NCBI GenBank assembly: GCA_028289425.1
Contig: JANQPL010000004.1
Span: 558,001-622,000 of the forward strand
From: Alphaproteobacteria bacterium
GTDB taxonomy: Bacteria > Pseudomonadota > Alphaproteobacteria > JANQMY01
Reading direction: 5' to 3'
Length of the DNA stretch: 64,000 nt
How positions within the stretch are numbered: the first letter of the stretch is position 1; every line of letters begins with the position of its first letter. A program made the translations under genes and the position numbers. Of this stretch, positions 25,215 through 34,318 are shown in pieces. The notes beneath the pieces were generated by a model. That model was not told where the DNA came from, searched no databases, and saw only the letters and a list, made by a program, of their open reading frames with translations.

Positions 25215-25923
25215 GGTAAGGGACGCCGTCGCAATCATCCGCTGGCGGATGTTGCTGGACGAAGTAATCTGCAAGCGTCTTACCCGCTTCGTCTTTGAAT
25301 TTAGTTTTGAGCACCTGCATGCCTTCAATCCGATCGACGCGAAAACTGCGGAAATCTTCGCGCAGCTCACACCAATTGATCGAAAGCCATATCGCCCCAA
25401 AATTGGTCAGCCCCAAGGGGCGCACCGTGCGGGTCGTGATCTGTTCGCCCAAGCTGCGGTACGTCATGCGAAGCTTCCGTTTCGCCGCTATGGCTTCGCG
25501 AATGTAAGACAGGTGCGATGGAACTTGACCGGAGCCCGCCGGCCGCACGGCAAACAGGGGGACGGCGCGCAAGCGTTCCGCATGTTCGGGCGGAAGAACG
25601 CTTTCGATTTTGTCCAGCGCCGATTGGGCGGCCGTCGCAAGATGATCGTCGGCCAGCATGGCGGCCGCTTTCGCGCCAAAGGCCAAAGCTTCCAATTGTT
25701 CGAAGGTGAAAGTCAGCGGCGGCAAGTCGTGATGGTCGCGCAGCAAATATCCGACTCCGGCCTCACCGTCGATCGGCACGCCGGAGCCGATCAAATGGGC
25801 AATGTCGCGATAGATCGTGCGCACTGATACTTCCAGCGTCTGCGCGATTTCCTGCGCAGTCACCGACCGGTTGTTTTTCCGCATATGCTGTAGAATGCGG
25901 AACAGGCGTTCGGCGCGTCTCAT
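25207..25923 (-). CDS. HTH/WYL-domain regulator (YafY type)
   Basis: This 238-residue regulator has an N-terminal winged helix-turn-helix (RILQHMRKNNRSVTAQEIAQ, SVRTIYRDIAHLIGSG) and a C-terminal WYL-type domain (REAIAAKRKLRMTYRSLGEQ, ending with IWLSINWCELREDFRSFRV). The WYL domain binds small ligands or nucleic acid in other members. I chose the ATG at 25923 because RRAERLF is the usual N-terminus; the ORF extends 10 codons further. It is divergent from a small 96-residue protein gene, and a palindrome lies between them. Its stop overlaps the convergent TetR gene by 8 bases. Confidence 0.88.
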   Translation of the reverse strand: MRRAERLFRILQHMRKNNRSVTAQEIAQTLEVSVRTIYRDIAHLIGSGVPIDGEAGVGYLLRDHHDLPPLTFTFEQLEALAFGAKAAAMLADDHLATAAQSALDKIESVLPPEHAERLRAVPLFAVRPAGSGQVPSHLSYIREAIAAKRKLRMTYRSLGEQITTRTVRPLGLTNFGAIWLSINWCELREDFRSFRVDRIEGMQVLKTKFKDEAGKTLADYFVQQHPPADDCDGVPYPN

Positions 25924-25974
25924 AAAATTCCTTTGGGTGGGCTGGAACCGCAAATCCTATACTGACAAAAGCAT

Positions 25975-26007
25975 AACACTCCTGACAGCATGTTGTCAGG
26001 AGGGTGT
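25975..26007. promoter_or_regulatory. Palindrome in WYL / small-protein promoter
   Basis: AACACTCCTGACA and TGTCAGGAGGGTGTT form inverted arms around GCATGT, perfect over TCCTGACA/TGTCAGGA. They lie 52 bases from the WYL start and 44 from the small-protein ATG, the position expected of an operator for the WYL regulator. Confidence 0.65.
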
Positions 26008-26050
26008 TGCTAATCTGTTCTCCGTTATCAACGCGTTTGGAGAAATGGAA

Positions 26051-26341
26051 ATGTCAAAAACGGTGAGCCTCTATGTTTACAAGGTTAAAGATCCGGCGGT
26101 GGCGGAAGCTGCCCGCAAGCAAGCAATGGCCGCTTTGGGTGAAGGCGGTGGATTTCTGGGTTGGACAGGCCTTCGCCGTCCGAATGGTACGGATGAAAGC
26201 ACGTTTGCTGATGTGATCGAGTGGGACAGCCCGGAAGCGCAAGCCCGTGCCGATCAACAGTTTATCGAAGATGACCGGATCGCGCCCTTCCGCGAGCAGA
26301 TTGCCGAAATGATCACGGGCAATCCCTATCAAACTGTCTGA
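26051..26341 (+). CDS. Small ferredoxin-fold protein, WYL-regulated
   Basis: This 96-residue protein begins MSKTVSLYVYKVK. Its alternating hydrophobic strands and the GFLGWTGLRRPNG segment recall antibiotic-biosynthesis-monooxygenase or dimeric alpha-beta barrel proteins. The ORF extends upstream, but the ATG at 26051 is best: GGAG lies about 9 bases before it. Such genes beside YafY regulators are common in proteobacteria and usually encode small stress or ligand-handling proteins. It is followed by a strong terminator. Confidence 0.75.
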   Translation: MSKTVSLYVYKVKDPAVAEAARKQAMAALGEGGGFLGWTGLRRPNGTDESTFADVIEWDSPEAQARADQQFIEDDRIAPFREQIAEMITGNPYQTV

Positions 26342-26396
26342 GCACTCACGCGTTTCCGGCCCACAGACCCGAACCTACCCACGGAAACGTGACAAA

Positions 26397-26442
26397 GGCC
26401 CTGCGGGAAAACCCGACCCCGCAGGGCTCCTTCCTCTTTTTT
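26397..26442 (+). terminator. Rho-independent terminator
   Basis: CCCTGCGGG (26399) pairs with CCCGCAGGG (26418), followed by TTCCTCTTTTTT. It ends the transcript of the 96-residue protein. A weaker CGTTTCCG/CGGAAACG hairpin lies about 15 bases before it. Confidence 0.85.
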
Positions 26443-27343
26443 AGGTGATCGACGCCGCCGTCTCTTTCAACCAGCGTGCTGTATGTTTGGCCATGGCGCT
26501 CAGTTCCGAGCCCGCTGCGTGACAAAGATAGTATTTGGTCGCCGATTCAGCCGACAGGCCAAATGGTGCGATCAAGGATCCGTTCGCAATCCGCCCGTCC
26601 ACCATGGGCTTCCGGCCGAGGGAAATGCCCAACCCTTGAACCGTCGCTTCCGTGGCCTGCTCATAAGTGTCAAATCGCAATCTGTTGCTTTCCGGCAATT
26701 TCAGACGCCGGGCGCGCGCCCATTCTTCCCATTCGTCCGTGTAGTAACTGCTGGTGATAAGGCGTGCGTTCAAGATGGCGGATTGCGGGTCGGTCACAGA
26801 GCCATCGCCGAAGTAAGTGGGGCTGCACACCGGCATGGCCAATTCCGACATCAGCAACTCCGCTTCCACGCCGGGCCATCGGCCGCCGCCATAGCGGATC
26901 GCCAGGTCGATACGATCGCGCCTCAAATCAACCAGCTGCGACGTTGTCACCAGGTTGAGGCGCACATCCGGATGGGCTTGTTCGAATTCGGCCAGCCGCG
27001 GGATGAGCCAAAGCACCGCAAGCGACGGTGAGACAGTGATCGACACGCCCACGTCCTGCGCCTTGCCCATGACTTCACGGGTTGCTTCCGCCAATTGGAC
27101 AAAGGCGGGATCGAGCCCCGCAAAAAATCGCTCGCCCACCGGTGTGAGCTCTCGCCCATTGCCGCGCCGGTCGAACAACCGTTGCTGCACAAAATCCTCA
27201 AGCTTGCGGATTTGATGGCTGACCGCGGACTCGGTGATGCCTAGCTCGGCCGCTGCATCGGCCAGGCGCTCGTGGCGGGCGGCCGCATGAAACGCGCGCA
27301 GCGCGGGAAAGGGGGGAAGCCGGTAGGGGGCGTTATCTGCCAT
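26441..27343 (-). CDS. LysR family regulator (GcvA-like)
   Basis: This is a 300-residue LysR-type activator. The N-terminal winged helix has ALRAFHAAARHERLADAAAE and ESAVSHQIRKLED; the rest is the periplasmic-binding-like effector domain. The residues before the helix (LPPFPALRAF) are the GcvA signature. I chose the ATG at 27343 because the longer frame extends 48 codons with no conservation. An inverted repeat of the LysR type lies immediately before the start codon, and a divergent CmcJ-like gene lies beyond, which is the usual arrangement of a LysR and its target. Confidence 0.9.
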   Translation of the reverse strand: MADNAPYRLPPFPALRAFHAAARHERLADAAAELGITESAVSHQIRKLEDFVQQRLFDRRGNGRELTPVGERFFAGLDPAFVQLAEATREVMGKAQDVGVSITVSPSLAVLWLIPRLAEFEQAHPDVRLNLVTTSQLVDLRRDRIDLAIRYGGGRWPGVEAELLMSELAMPVCSPTYFGDGSVTDPQSAILNARLITSSYYTDEWEEWARARRLKLPESNRLRFDTYEQATEATVQGLGISLGRKPMVDGRIANGSLIAPFGLSAESATKYYLCHAAGSELSAMAKHTARWLKETAASIT

Positions 27344-27344
27344 A

Positions 27345-27363
27345 ACTTGAATCTTGTTCAAGT
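27345..27363. promoter_or_regulatory. LysR box at the regulator start
   Basis: ACTTGAA-TCTTG-TTCAAGT is a perfect inverted repeat with 7-base arms that contains the T-N11-A pattern. It begins 2 bases before the LysR start codon, as expected for autoregulation and activation of the divergent gene. Confidence 0.8.
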
Positions 27364-27421
27364 AAGCCACAAAAAAATTCCATTGATTGCGCTGAAAATA
27401 GCACGATCTTGGATGCCAAGA

Positions 27422-27444
27422 CAGAAGAAACACCTTTTCTTCTG
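27422..27444. promoter_or_regulatory. Second inverted repeat in the CmcJ leader
   Basis: CAGAAGAAA-CACCT-TTTCTTCTG has perfect 9-base arms and ends 37 bases before the ATG of the CmcJ-like gene. It may be a second regulator site or a leader hairpin. Confidence 0.5.
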
Positions 27445-27480
27445 AATGGAATTCATGTTTACAGGTTAAGGAGATCTGCC

Positions 27481-28374
27481 ATGTCAAGCGCCGCTTCCAA
27501 GCAGGAACAGTCCACTTTCACCCGCCTTTCTTCGGAAAGTCTCAACATCGCCGGCAACCGGCCAAGTCCGGTTTCGCCCGTCAGCACCTCGGCGAAGCTC
27601 AACTTTTTGGGTGCATCGGAAACGGCGCCGCGGGTGAGCTATGCTTCCGGCCAGGGCGAGGCTACACAGACCGGCACCCATGTGGCGCGCTGGGTCGACG
27701 TACAAAACGCGCGCGTGTCGGCCAAAGATGCTTCCCTTGATCGCGAAGGCTTTGAACTTCGGAACCAAGAAAGCGCCGTCGCTGATTTTGAAGACGACCG
27801 GGAAGTGGAACGCGTCTATTACCCGGAGATCATCGAATTGGTAAAGCAGGCAACCGGGGCCAGCCGCGTGGAGATCTTCGATCACACGGTTCGTAAGAAC
27901 GACAATGCGCAGGGCCGCTCTCCGGCGAGCCACCTTCATGTGGACTACACGGAGAAATCTGCCCCCACGCGGATCAAAGACATTGTCGGTGACGACGCAG
28001 ACGCGTTGCTCGGAAAACGGCATATCCAAGTGAATGTGTGGCGCTCGATCGCCGGCGTCGTAAAGCGATCGCCGCTGGCCTTTCTCGACTCGCAGACTCT
28101 GAAGCAGAATAATTTAGTTCCTACACCGATCGAATATCAGGCGACTGGCCGCGTCGGTGAAGTGTACCGTGTGACACACGATGAGGACCAGCAATGGTAC
28201 TACTATCCGCAAATGACTGAAGATGAGGTGGTGCTTATTAAGGGCTACGACTCATTGAAGGATGGGCGCGCGCGCTTTACGCCCCATGGGGCTTTCGATG
28301 ACCCCACCTCGCCTGCGAACGCACCACGCCGGGAAAGCATCGAAGTACGTACATTCGCATTCTTTGACGATTGA
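27481..28374 (+). CDS. CmcJ/NvfI family oxidoreductase-like protein
   Basis: This 297-residue protein matches the CmcJ/NvfI family, which includes fungal gibberellin GA4 desaturase and bacterial cephamycin-pathway CmcJ. Recognisable parts are SHLHVDYTEKSAP with a possible iron-ligand HxD, QVNVWRSIAG, and the C-terminal RRESIEVRTFAFF. Members are Fe(II)/2-oxoglutarate-like oxygenases in several cases. An AAGGAGA ribosome site precedes the ATG; the ORF has 24 upstream codons that I rejected. It is likely activated by the divergent LysR protein in response to an unknown substrate. Confidence 0.85.
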   Translation: MSSAASKQEQSTFTRLSSESLNIAGNRPSPVSPVSTSAKLNFLGASETAPRVSYASGQGEATQTGTHVARWVDVQNARVSAKDASLDREGFELRNQESAVADFEDDREVERVYYPEIIELVKQATGASRVEIFDHTVRKNDNAQGRSPASHLHVDYTEKSAPTRIKDIVGDDADALLGKRHIQVNVWRSIAGVVKRSPLAFLDSQTLKQNNLVPTPIEYQATGRVGEVYRVTHDEDQQWYYYPQMTEDEVVLIKGYDSLKDGRARFTPHGAFDDPTSPANAPRRESIEVRTFAFFDD

Positions 28375-28414
28375 TCGAAGCGCTTAGCCTCTCGGATGTC
28401 CCCCGTCCGGGAGG

Positions 28415-29062
28415 CTACTCCCACCACCAGCCCTTGCGGACGGGGCGGTAAAGCGTCAGCAGATGCCAGCCACCGCTCCAACTATGTTCCAGCTTCTGGT
28501 CGCCACGGCCCGGCGCTTCCAGGTCGGTGAGAACCACGGTGGCATCTTCGATAATTCGGCCGTCTTCCAAACCGGGTCCGCGCAAGGTCACGCTTTCGGT
28601 TCTTTGGACCACAAATTGTCGGGCGAGAATCTGCAGCAGTTTTTCGATTTCTGCCTTCGCCTCATGGGGTGTATTTGCGGTGCCGGGTGTGGCCAAGCTG
28701 CATTCGAGCTCCCGATTGCCTTCGTCGTCGGACGGTCCGAATGCAAGAATGTATACCGGCGCTTTTGTGGGCATGCCCCAAGACCGCCGCTGCCGGTTGA
28801 CGAAATTGGTGCCGTCGTCGTCCAGCTCCGCCGCAGCTGACCAGATTGAGCCTGCATCGGACAGGGGCTCAATTTCTGCGGGGTCCGCATCGGTGGCGAT
28901 ACACGACGCGGCAAACAAGGTGGCGAAATCGTCGATCCGCTGAGAAAAGGGCGCGGGATCATAGGAATCGTAGACGGGCTCTGCGGAAAAGGCGGCGGGC
29001 GCCCAAATCCAGCTTGTGCTCAATATCCCGAGGCAAATCCATACGCGATTGAAAGGTCCCAT
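28415..29062 (-). CDS. Unknown exported protein with C-terminal DUF4136-like pattern
   Basis: This 215-residue protein starts with a short hydrophobic signal ([21 protein letters not shown]) ending in an AxA-type cleavage site, so it should be exported. The rest is acidic in its first third ([14 protein letters not shown]-like) and basic at the very end ([10 protein letters not shown]). I do not recognise a family with confidence. The start at 29062 keeps the signal peptide; an upstream ATG adds 11 residues that do not look like a signal. It is convergent with the CmcJ-like gene, 40 bases apart, and divergent from the peroxiredoxin. Confidence 0.7.
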   Translation of the reverse strand: MGPFNRVWICLGILSTSWIWAPAAFSAEPVYDSYDPAPFSQRIDDFATLFAASCIATDADPAEIEPLSDAGSIWSAAAELDDDGTNFVNRQRRSWGMPTKAPVYILAFGPSDDEGNRELECSLATPGTANTPHEAKAEIEKLLQILARQFVVQRTESVTLRGPGLEDGRIIEDATVVLTDLEAPGRGDQKLEHSWSGGWHLLTLYRPVRKGWWWE

Positions 29063-29254
29063 GATCCATCCAGCCTGTCCGCCGTCACCACACAAACATT
29101 ATGCGCGGGGGTGGTTAACGGACTGTTCAGATTTGGACGATTGGGGCCATCAATCGACGCGATAGGAACAATCGATTTCAAATTTTGGCCGGCGGCGGCC
29201 ATATCAGGGTCATTCAAAGAGGCAATTCTTTTTTCACCAGAGGATCTAAGAAAC

Positions 29255-29806
29255 ATGCATCAAGACACTGTTCCCCAAGTTACGTTCAAAACCCGTGTCC
29301 GCGATGAAAGCGTTGGCGGCCCAAACCCCTTCCGTTGGCAAGACGTGACCAGTGACGAACTGTTCAAAGGCAAAAAGGTGGTTCTGTTTTCCATCCCCGG
29401 CGCGTTTACGCCCACCTGTTCGTCAACCCATCTGCCGCGCTTCGAAGAGCTTTATGAGGAGCTGAAGGCCCAAGGGGTCGACGACGTAATCTGCGTCAGC
29501 GTGAACGATGCCTTCGTTATGTATCAATGGGGCAAGCATCAGGGCGTGAAAAATGTCCATTTGTTGCCGGACGGGTCCGGCGAGTTCACCCGCAAGATGG
29601 GCATGCTGGTCGCCAAAGACAATCTAGGCTTCGGCATGCGGTCCTGGCGCTATTCCGCCTTCATCGACGACGGCCGTATCGCAAAAACCTTCGTGGAACC
29701 GGGCTACGAAGACAATTGTGAGACAGATCCTTTTGAAGTTTCCGATGCCGATACCATGCTGGATTATTTGAAAGATCGTCAGGGGGCTGACCAACAAGCA
29801 GCTTAA
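29255..29806 (+). CDS. Peroxiredoxin (Prx5-type)
   Basis: This 183-residue cytoplasmic peroxidase uses Cys55 in [14 protein letters not shown] to reduce hydroperoxides; the motif and length identify the Prx5/AhpE-like subgroup. A second Cys (about residue 149 in YEDNCETDP) could act in resolution. The start ATG has GAGGATC nearby. It stands alone, with a strong terminator 22 bases downstream. A 1-Cys peroxiredoxin lies at 39.6 kb, so the organism has at least two peroxidases in this window. Confidence 0.93.
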   Translation: MHQDTVPQVTFKTRVRDESVGGPNPFRWQDVTSDELFKGKKVVLFSIPGAFTPTCSSTHLPRFEELYEELKAQGVDDVICVSVNDAFVMYQWGKHQGVKNVHLLPDGSGEFTRKMGMLVAKDNLGFGMRSWRYSAFIDDGRIAKTFVEPGYEDNCETDPFEVSDADTMLDYLKDRQGADQQAA

Positions 29807-29827
29807 TAAGAACGATTCGGATTACCT

Positions 29828-29884
29828 GCCCGCGCGCCGGCCTCTCCTCTGGTCTCTCTCCCCCCAAATGGCGCGCGGGCTATT
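29828..29884 (+). terminator. Rho-independent terminator after peroxiredoxin
   Basis: GCCCGCGCGCC (29828) and GGCGCGCGGGC (29870) form an 11-base-pair stem, followed by a T-rich tail (TATTTCTTT). It ends the peroxiredoxin transcript. Confidence 0.8.
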
Positions 29885-29928
29885 TCTTTGCTTAGACTCT
29901 ATTCCAAGCAACCAAGCCGCACATTCAT

Positions 29929-30060
29929 CTGCTCAGATAAAAGAGAACGCGCCATCGAATACTGGGTTCTCGCTGTCGCGAGAATGACACAGAAGGGACG
30001 ATCCACGCTTGTTGTCATCTTCGCGCAAGCGAAGATCCAGTAAAGGACGTATACAAGACC
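29929..30060. repeat. Intergenic palindromic repeats
   Basis: This lies in the 310-base gap between the peroxiredoxin and monooxygenase genes. Two palindromes, TTCTCGC-TGTC-GCGAGAA (29966-29983) and ATCTTCGC-GCAA-GCGAAGAT (30017-30036), are embedded in sequence with the phrases GAATGACAC and GATCCAG. These recall the dispersed repeats at 13.3 and 18.7 kb. No gene is seen in the gap. Confidence 0.6.
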
Positions 30061-30118
30061 GCGTTCTGGCGTCTTTGTCCCGTGGACAACCCGATCCCGA
30101 TCAAACAACAACAACGCC

Positions 30119-31450
30119 TTACCGCCGTCTGCCGCGGGCGATTTCTTCACGAAGCGCCAGACCGTAGAGCGCCGGGTTGAAGGCGGTTCGATTGAGAATG
30201 GGCCCGGTATCGCGCAGTATTTTCGAGATCTTGGGCAGTTTGCTCGACCCGCTGATGATGGCGGCCGCGAATTTGGCTTGGGCTTCGGCGATAGGCCAAA
30301 ATGCGCCCGTGGGGCGGCTCACGCCCACCACGAATAATGACGGCCGGTCGGGATGCATGGTGCCCATATACAGGTTCACATCATCGGAACGGGGATCCAG
30401 CACTTCACGCGGGAGATAGGGAAACACCAAGCGGTAGCCGGTCGCGCAAATAATGAGGTCCGCCTCGACACGTGTGCCGTCCGCGAATTCGACCGATCGC
30501 CCGTCGAGGCGTTTGATGGCCGGCCGTGGTGTGATGGCCCCACTTTCCAAACCGGGCATCAGATCCTGGGCAACCGTGGGGCGTTTGGACAGTGGGCTGG
30601 GTGGCGCAGGTGGTAAGCCCAAAGCGTTGAAACGCTCCATGCGCTCCGCAAAACGTTTTTTGAACATGCGTTCCATGAAGGCCATGAACAGCGGTTCGCG
30701 TATCCGCCGCGGTAGTGCCACAAAAAGCGGCGGGACCGGATCGGTCGGATGGGTCATGGGGGCTGACCCCGCCGCAGGCGCGCCATCGATCAGCTTCGGC
30801 AAGATCCAGTATCCGCTGCGCGCCGAAAGAGAGACGGATGCTGCTTTCGAGTTGGCAAGTTCGCAGGCGAGTTCGCACCCGGTATTCCCAATGCCCACAA
30901 TAACGACGTGCTTGCCCTCCGTATCAATGGGGCTTTGGGGCTCGCGATAGGTCTGAGCGTGGATTATTTGGCCTGCGAATTCGCCCTCGAATTCCGGCAT
31001 TTTTTGTGCCCAGTAATTGCCGGACGCCGCAATCAGCGCGTCGAATTCTTCTTCCGAGATCGTGCCGCCTGCCTCTCGGATTGTCGTTGCCCAACCACCG
31101 GAATCGAGCGGCTGCACAGTGACCACCTCACAGTTGGATCGAATGTGGCCTCGAAGCCCGAAATGATCCGCATAGGAATTAAACCAATCGCGCACCTGAG
31201 CATGATTTGGAAACTCCGGCCAATCGTCCGGCATGGTGAAATCGCTCAGCCGGCTCATCTTTTTGGTGGTGTTGGTCTCAAGTGACTTGTAAGCGGCGGA
31301 TCGGCCGTTGGGGTTGTCGTAGACCCAGTGACCGCCGATTTCCGAAGACATCTCGAAACAGGCGGCATCCAAGCCCGCTTCGATCAGCGTCTTTGTCGCA
31401 ACCAAGCCGGAAGGTCCGGCGCCGACGACACAAACACGCTTTGCGGTCAT
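30119..31450 (-). CDS. Flavin-containing monooxygenase
   Basis: This 443-residue FAD/NADPH monooxygenase oxidises soft nucleophiles or ketones. It has the FAD motif VGAGPSGLVATK, the family signature FAGQIIHAQTY (FxGxxxHxxxY), the NADPH motif IVGIGNTGCE and the late ATGYRLVFPYLP. It has no signal peptide and should be cytoplasmic. Its start is 3 bases after the stop of the PQQ alcohol dehydrogenase gene upstream on the same strand, so the two are probably cotranscribed. A cytoplasmic FMO together with a periplasmic dehydrogenase may act on successive steps of alcohol or ketone catabolism. Confidence 0.92.
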   Translation of the reverse strand: MTAKRVCVVGAGPSGLVATKTLIEAGLDAACFEMSSEIGGHWVYDNPNGRSAAYKSLETNTTKKMSRLSDFTMPDDWPEFPNHAQVRDWFNSYADHFGLRGHIRSNCEVVTVQPLDSGGWATTIREAGGTISEEEFDALIAASGNYWAQKMPEFEGEFAGQIIHAQTYREPQSPIDTEGKHVVIVGIGNTGCELACELANSKAASVSLSARSGYWILPKLIDGAPAAGSAPMTHPTDPVPPLFVALPRRIREPLFMAFMERMFKKRFAERMERFNALGLPPAPPSPLSKRPTVAQDLMPGLESGAITPRPAIKRLDGRSVEFADGTRVEADLIICATGYRLVFPYLPREVLDPRSDDVNLYMGTMHPDRPSLFVVGVSRPTGAFWPIAEAQAKFAAAIISGSSKLPKISKILRDTGPILNRTAFNPALYGLALREEIARGRRR

Positions 31451-31453
31451 GCC

Positions 31454-33718
31454 TTATTCGGCCTTCTTTGCATCTTCCTGTTTGTCGTAATAGGTCCACG
31501 CCTCGCTGATGATGTACGCTTTGACATTCGCCACATCCTCGGCGTCGAGCGCGTCGGCAAAACTCGCCATGCCCGTGTCCTTCAAGATGCCCTCAAGCAC
31601 AATATCTTCATAGGCGTCGTACATGCTGGGATCCGAGTACCGAAGATCCGGGATTTCATAGGGACCGACCGCCAGCAAGCCGTGGCACACCGCGCAATGA
31701 CGGTGATAGTGCTTCTTGCCGTCCGCAATGGCTTCCGCGCTTGCTTCTTGTGCGGGCGGTTCCGGTATTTCGGGACGGTAATTGTCCGGCTGCGGCACGT
31801 CCGGGTCGCCACCCAGCTTGAAGACCAGCATCCGCCCGTCATTGCCGTATTCGTGATGCGCGAGCTTGGGATCGAATGTGGTCGCCGCGCCACCGCCGCC
31901 CCAGCCGGCCATAACGGCAATGTATTGTTCGCCGTCTACAGCATAGGTGACAGGCGGTGCGATGATGCCGGTTTTGGTATTGACGGACCAAAGCGTTTCA
32001 CCTGATTGCGCATTGAAAGCGAAGAACTGTCCGTCACCGCTGCCCTGGAACACCAGATTTCCGGCCGTGGTCAGCAGACCGCCATTCACCACGGTTACGT
32101 GATCCTTGGTCCACACTTCTTGTTTGACCACAGGGTCCCAGGCTTTCAGGCGGCCCGTGCCTTGCTGGGCGGTGATGTCCAGTCCCAGCCCTTCATATAC
32201 TTCCACAAAAGTCGAGAAACTGTTGCCCGTGTTCCACTCACCCTCAGTAAACTGATAATCTGGGTCATTGTTGTAGATGAAATCCTGGTCGTGCATGGGA
32301 ATATAGACCAGCCCCGTGTTCGGATTAAACGCCATGGGGTACCAATTGTGTGCGCCGCCCGGGCCCGGGAACACGGCTTGGGCTTCGTCTTTGTAGCTTA
32401 GGTCTTCGTTTTCGATGGGGCGTCCGGTTTCCATGTCAATGCCTTTGGCCCAGGTCACTTTCGCGTAGGCGTCGGCAGAAATCAGCTCGCCGGTTTCACG
32501 GTCCAGCACATAGAAGAATCCGTTCTTGGGCGCCTGCATGATCACTTTGCGGGCAGCGCCGTCGATTTCCAATTCGGCCAGGATCATGTGCTGGGTTGCC
32601 GTGTAGTCCCAATTGTCGCCGGGCGTGGTCTGGTAGGACCAGGCCATGCGGCCCGTATCCGGATTGAGCGCCAATATGGACGACAAATATAAATTGTCGC
32701 CGCCGCCAGGGCTGCGCACCCAACGGTTCCAAGGCGCGCCGTTACCGGTGCCCACATAAATCAGGTTGAGCTCTGGATCGTAAGCCATCGAATCCCAAGC
32801 AGTGCCGCCGCCGCCCACTTCCCACCATTTATGCTCCGTGCCGCCGGTGGACCAGGTCTTCATGGCGGCTTCCAATTCAGGGTGTTCGACCGGCTTCTCC
32901 GGGTCGCCAGGCACTGTAAAGAAGCGCCAATTCTGATTGCCGGTTTCCGCGTCATAGGCGGTGATGTATCCGCGTACGCCATATTCGGCGCCGCCATTGC
33001 CGATGATCACATTGCCATTGATGATGCGCGGTGCCCCAGTGATGGTGTAAGGCGTTTTTCTGTCGATGGTGTCCACTTGCCACACCACGTTTCCCGTGGC
33101 GGCATCGAGCGCAAACAGACGGCCATCAAGACTGGCCACGTAGACGCGCCCCTTCCACACCGCGACACCCCGATTGACCACATCGCAGCACGCGTAACGC
33201 GCCCATTCACCGGGTACCTTGGGATCGAAGGTCCAAAGCTCTTCGCCGGTCTTGGCGTTGAGCGCATAGACTTTGCTCCACGTGCCGGTCGCGAACATGA
33301 TGCCGTCCACAACGATCGGCGACGCTTCGAGCCCGCGGATCGTGCCGGTGTCGTAGGACCAGGCGAGGCCCAATCCGCCCACATTGGTGTCGTTGATTTC
33401 GTCCAATGGCGAATAGCGCTGTTCGCTATATGTGCGGCCGTGGGCGAGCCAATTGTGCGGCTCGTCATCCGCGGCTTGTACGCGATTGCCGTCAATCTGG
33501 GTGGCCGCCGTGATGTAGGAGCTATCGATGATGAGGCCGGGATCTTGGGCTTTAACAACATCGGCCGGCCCGGCATCTTCTGCGGGCGCACCGATTTCCG
33601 GTGCTTCGGCCGGTGCCGAGGCTTGCTCATCCGTTCCCTGGTCACAGGCCGCCAATCCCAAAACCAGCGCCAGGCCGCCCGCCCAGATCCAACCAAAATG
33701 ACGTGATTTCCCTGGCAT
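31454..33718 (-). CDS. Quinohemoprotein alcohol dehydrogenase (PQQ, cytochrome c)
   Basis: This 754-residue periplasmic dehydrogenase uses PQQ and passes electrons to a fused C-terminal cytochrome c. The N-terminus is a lipoprotein signal ending LGLAAC, so the protein should be lipid-anchored. PQQ-domain features are the vicinal Cys pair RYACCDVVNRG, the catalytic GDNWDYTATQ region and the repeated tryptophan-docking strands. The cytochrome carries CAVCH around residue 675. I chose the ATG at 33718, which has GGGGAGAG before it; the frame extends 56 codons further. Genes for PQQ synthesis are not in the window. It heads a two-gene unit with the flavin monooxygenase. Confidence 0.93.
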   Translation of the reverse strand: MPGKSRHFGWIWAGGLALVLGLAACDQGTDEQASAPAEAPEIGAPAEDAGPADVVKAQDPGLIIDSSYITAATQIDGNRVQAADDEPHNWLAHGRTYSEQRYSPLDEINDTNVGGLGLAWSYDTGTIRGLEASPIVVDGIMFATGTWSKVYALNAKTGEELWTFDPKVPGEWARYACCDVVNRGVAVWKGRVYVASLDGRLFALDAATGNVVWQVDTIDRKTPYTITGAPRIINGNVIIGNGGAEYGVRGYITAYDAETGNQNWRFFTVPGDPEKPVEHPELEAAMKTWSTGGTEHKWWEVGGGGTAWDSMAYDPELNLIYVGTGNGAPWNRWVRSPGGGDNLYLSSILALNPDTGRMAWSYQTTPGDNWDYTATQHMILAELEIDGAARKVIMQAPKNGFFYVLDRETGELISADAYAKVTWAKGIDMETGRPIENEDLSYKDEAQAVFPGPGGAHNWYPMAFNPNTGLVYIPMHDQDFIYNNDPDYQFTEGEWNTGNSFSTFVEVYEGLGLDITAQQGTGRLKAWDPVVKQEVWTKDHVTVVNGGLLTTAGNLVFQGSGDGQFFAFNAQSGETLWSVNTKTGIIAPPVTYAVDGEQYIAVMAGWGGGGAATTFDPKLAHHEYGNDGRMLVFKLGGDPDVPQPDNYRPEIPEPPAQEASAEAIADGKKHYHRHCAVCHGLLAVGPYEIPDLRYSDPSMYDAYEDIVLEGILKDTGMASFADALDAEDVANVKAYIISEAWTYYDKQEDAKKAE

Positions 33719-33866
33719 GGCGCTCTCCCCTCTGGCGGCCGGCGGACGGCCCGTTTTGATTCTGTCGCAGAAAAGATAGTTTATGTCATCGGTTCTGTCA
33801 GATGAAATGGCGGATTTGGGTGCAGATGGCGCTGCACCGTGGAAACAAAAAGGGCGAGGAAACAGC

Positions 33867-34298
33867 ATGTCGACGGGGAAGGACATGGAGATCAGCGGAA
33901 ACGCGCCGGACCGGTGGACCTTGATCCGGGATTTGGTCGTGTTTCAGGGGAAGCTGTTTTTGGACGGGTTGATGGACATCATTCTAAGCCCGGTCTCACT
34001 GGTGTTAGGGACGATCGATCTTATCACCGGGGGGCCAACGGGCGGCGACAGATTCTATCGTCTCTTGCATTTCGGCCGGCGCGCGGATTCGTGGATCAAT
34101 TTGTTCGGCGACGCGGATCGACTGTACAAGCCCATATCCCCCACGCATCGATACGACAGTGGTCTGGATGACATCGTCGATCACCTGGAGGATCTGGTCC
34201 GTCGTCAACACGAAAAGGGTGGCGTGACGGCTGCCGCCAAAGATACCATCGACGAGGCGATCGACCGCCTTCAAGCCGGCCTCAAGACACGGCGATAA
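33867..34298 (+). CDS. Conserved small membrane-associated protein, unknown
   Basis: This 143-residue protein has one long hydrophobic stretch (FLDGLMDIILSPVSLVLGTI), followed by FYRLLHFGRRADSWINLFG and a charged, helical C-terminus. I recall similar small proteins in other alphaproteobacteria, but no function is known. The ATG at 33867 has GCGAGGAAAC just upstream; a longer frame from 33783 is also open. It is divergent from the PQQ dehydrogenase and probably transcribed with the next gene, which begins 20 bases after its stop. Confidence 0.75.
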   Translation: MSTGKDMEISGNAPDRWTLIRDLVVFQGKLFLDGLMDIILSPVSLVLGTIDLITGGPTGGDRFYRLLHFGRRADSWINLFGDADRLYKPISPTHRYDSGLDDIVDHLEDLVRRQHEKGGVTAAAKDTIDEAIDRLQAGLKTRR

Positions 34299-34318
34299 TC
34301 ACCACAAAGTTGGAAGTC

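Noticed and set aside
25817-26341. Longer 174-residue reading of the WYL-regulated protein
   Set aside because: The extra N-terminus runs through the operator region and over the WYL coding sequence.
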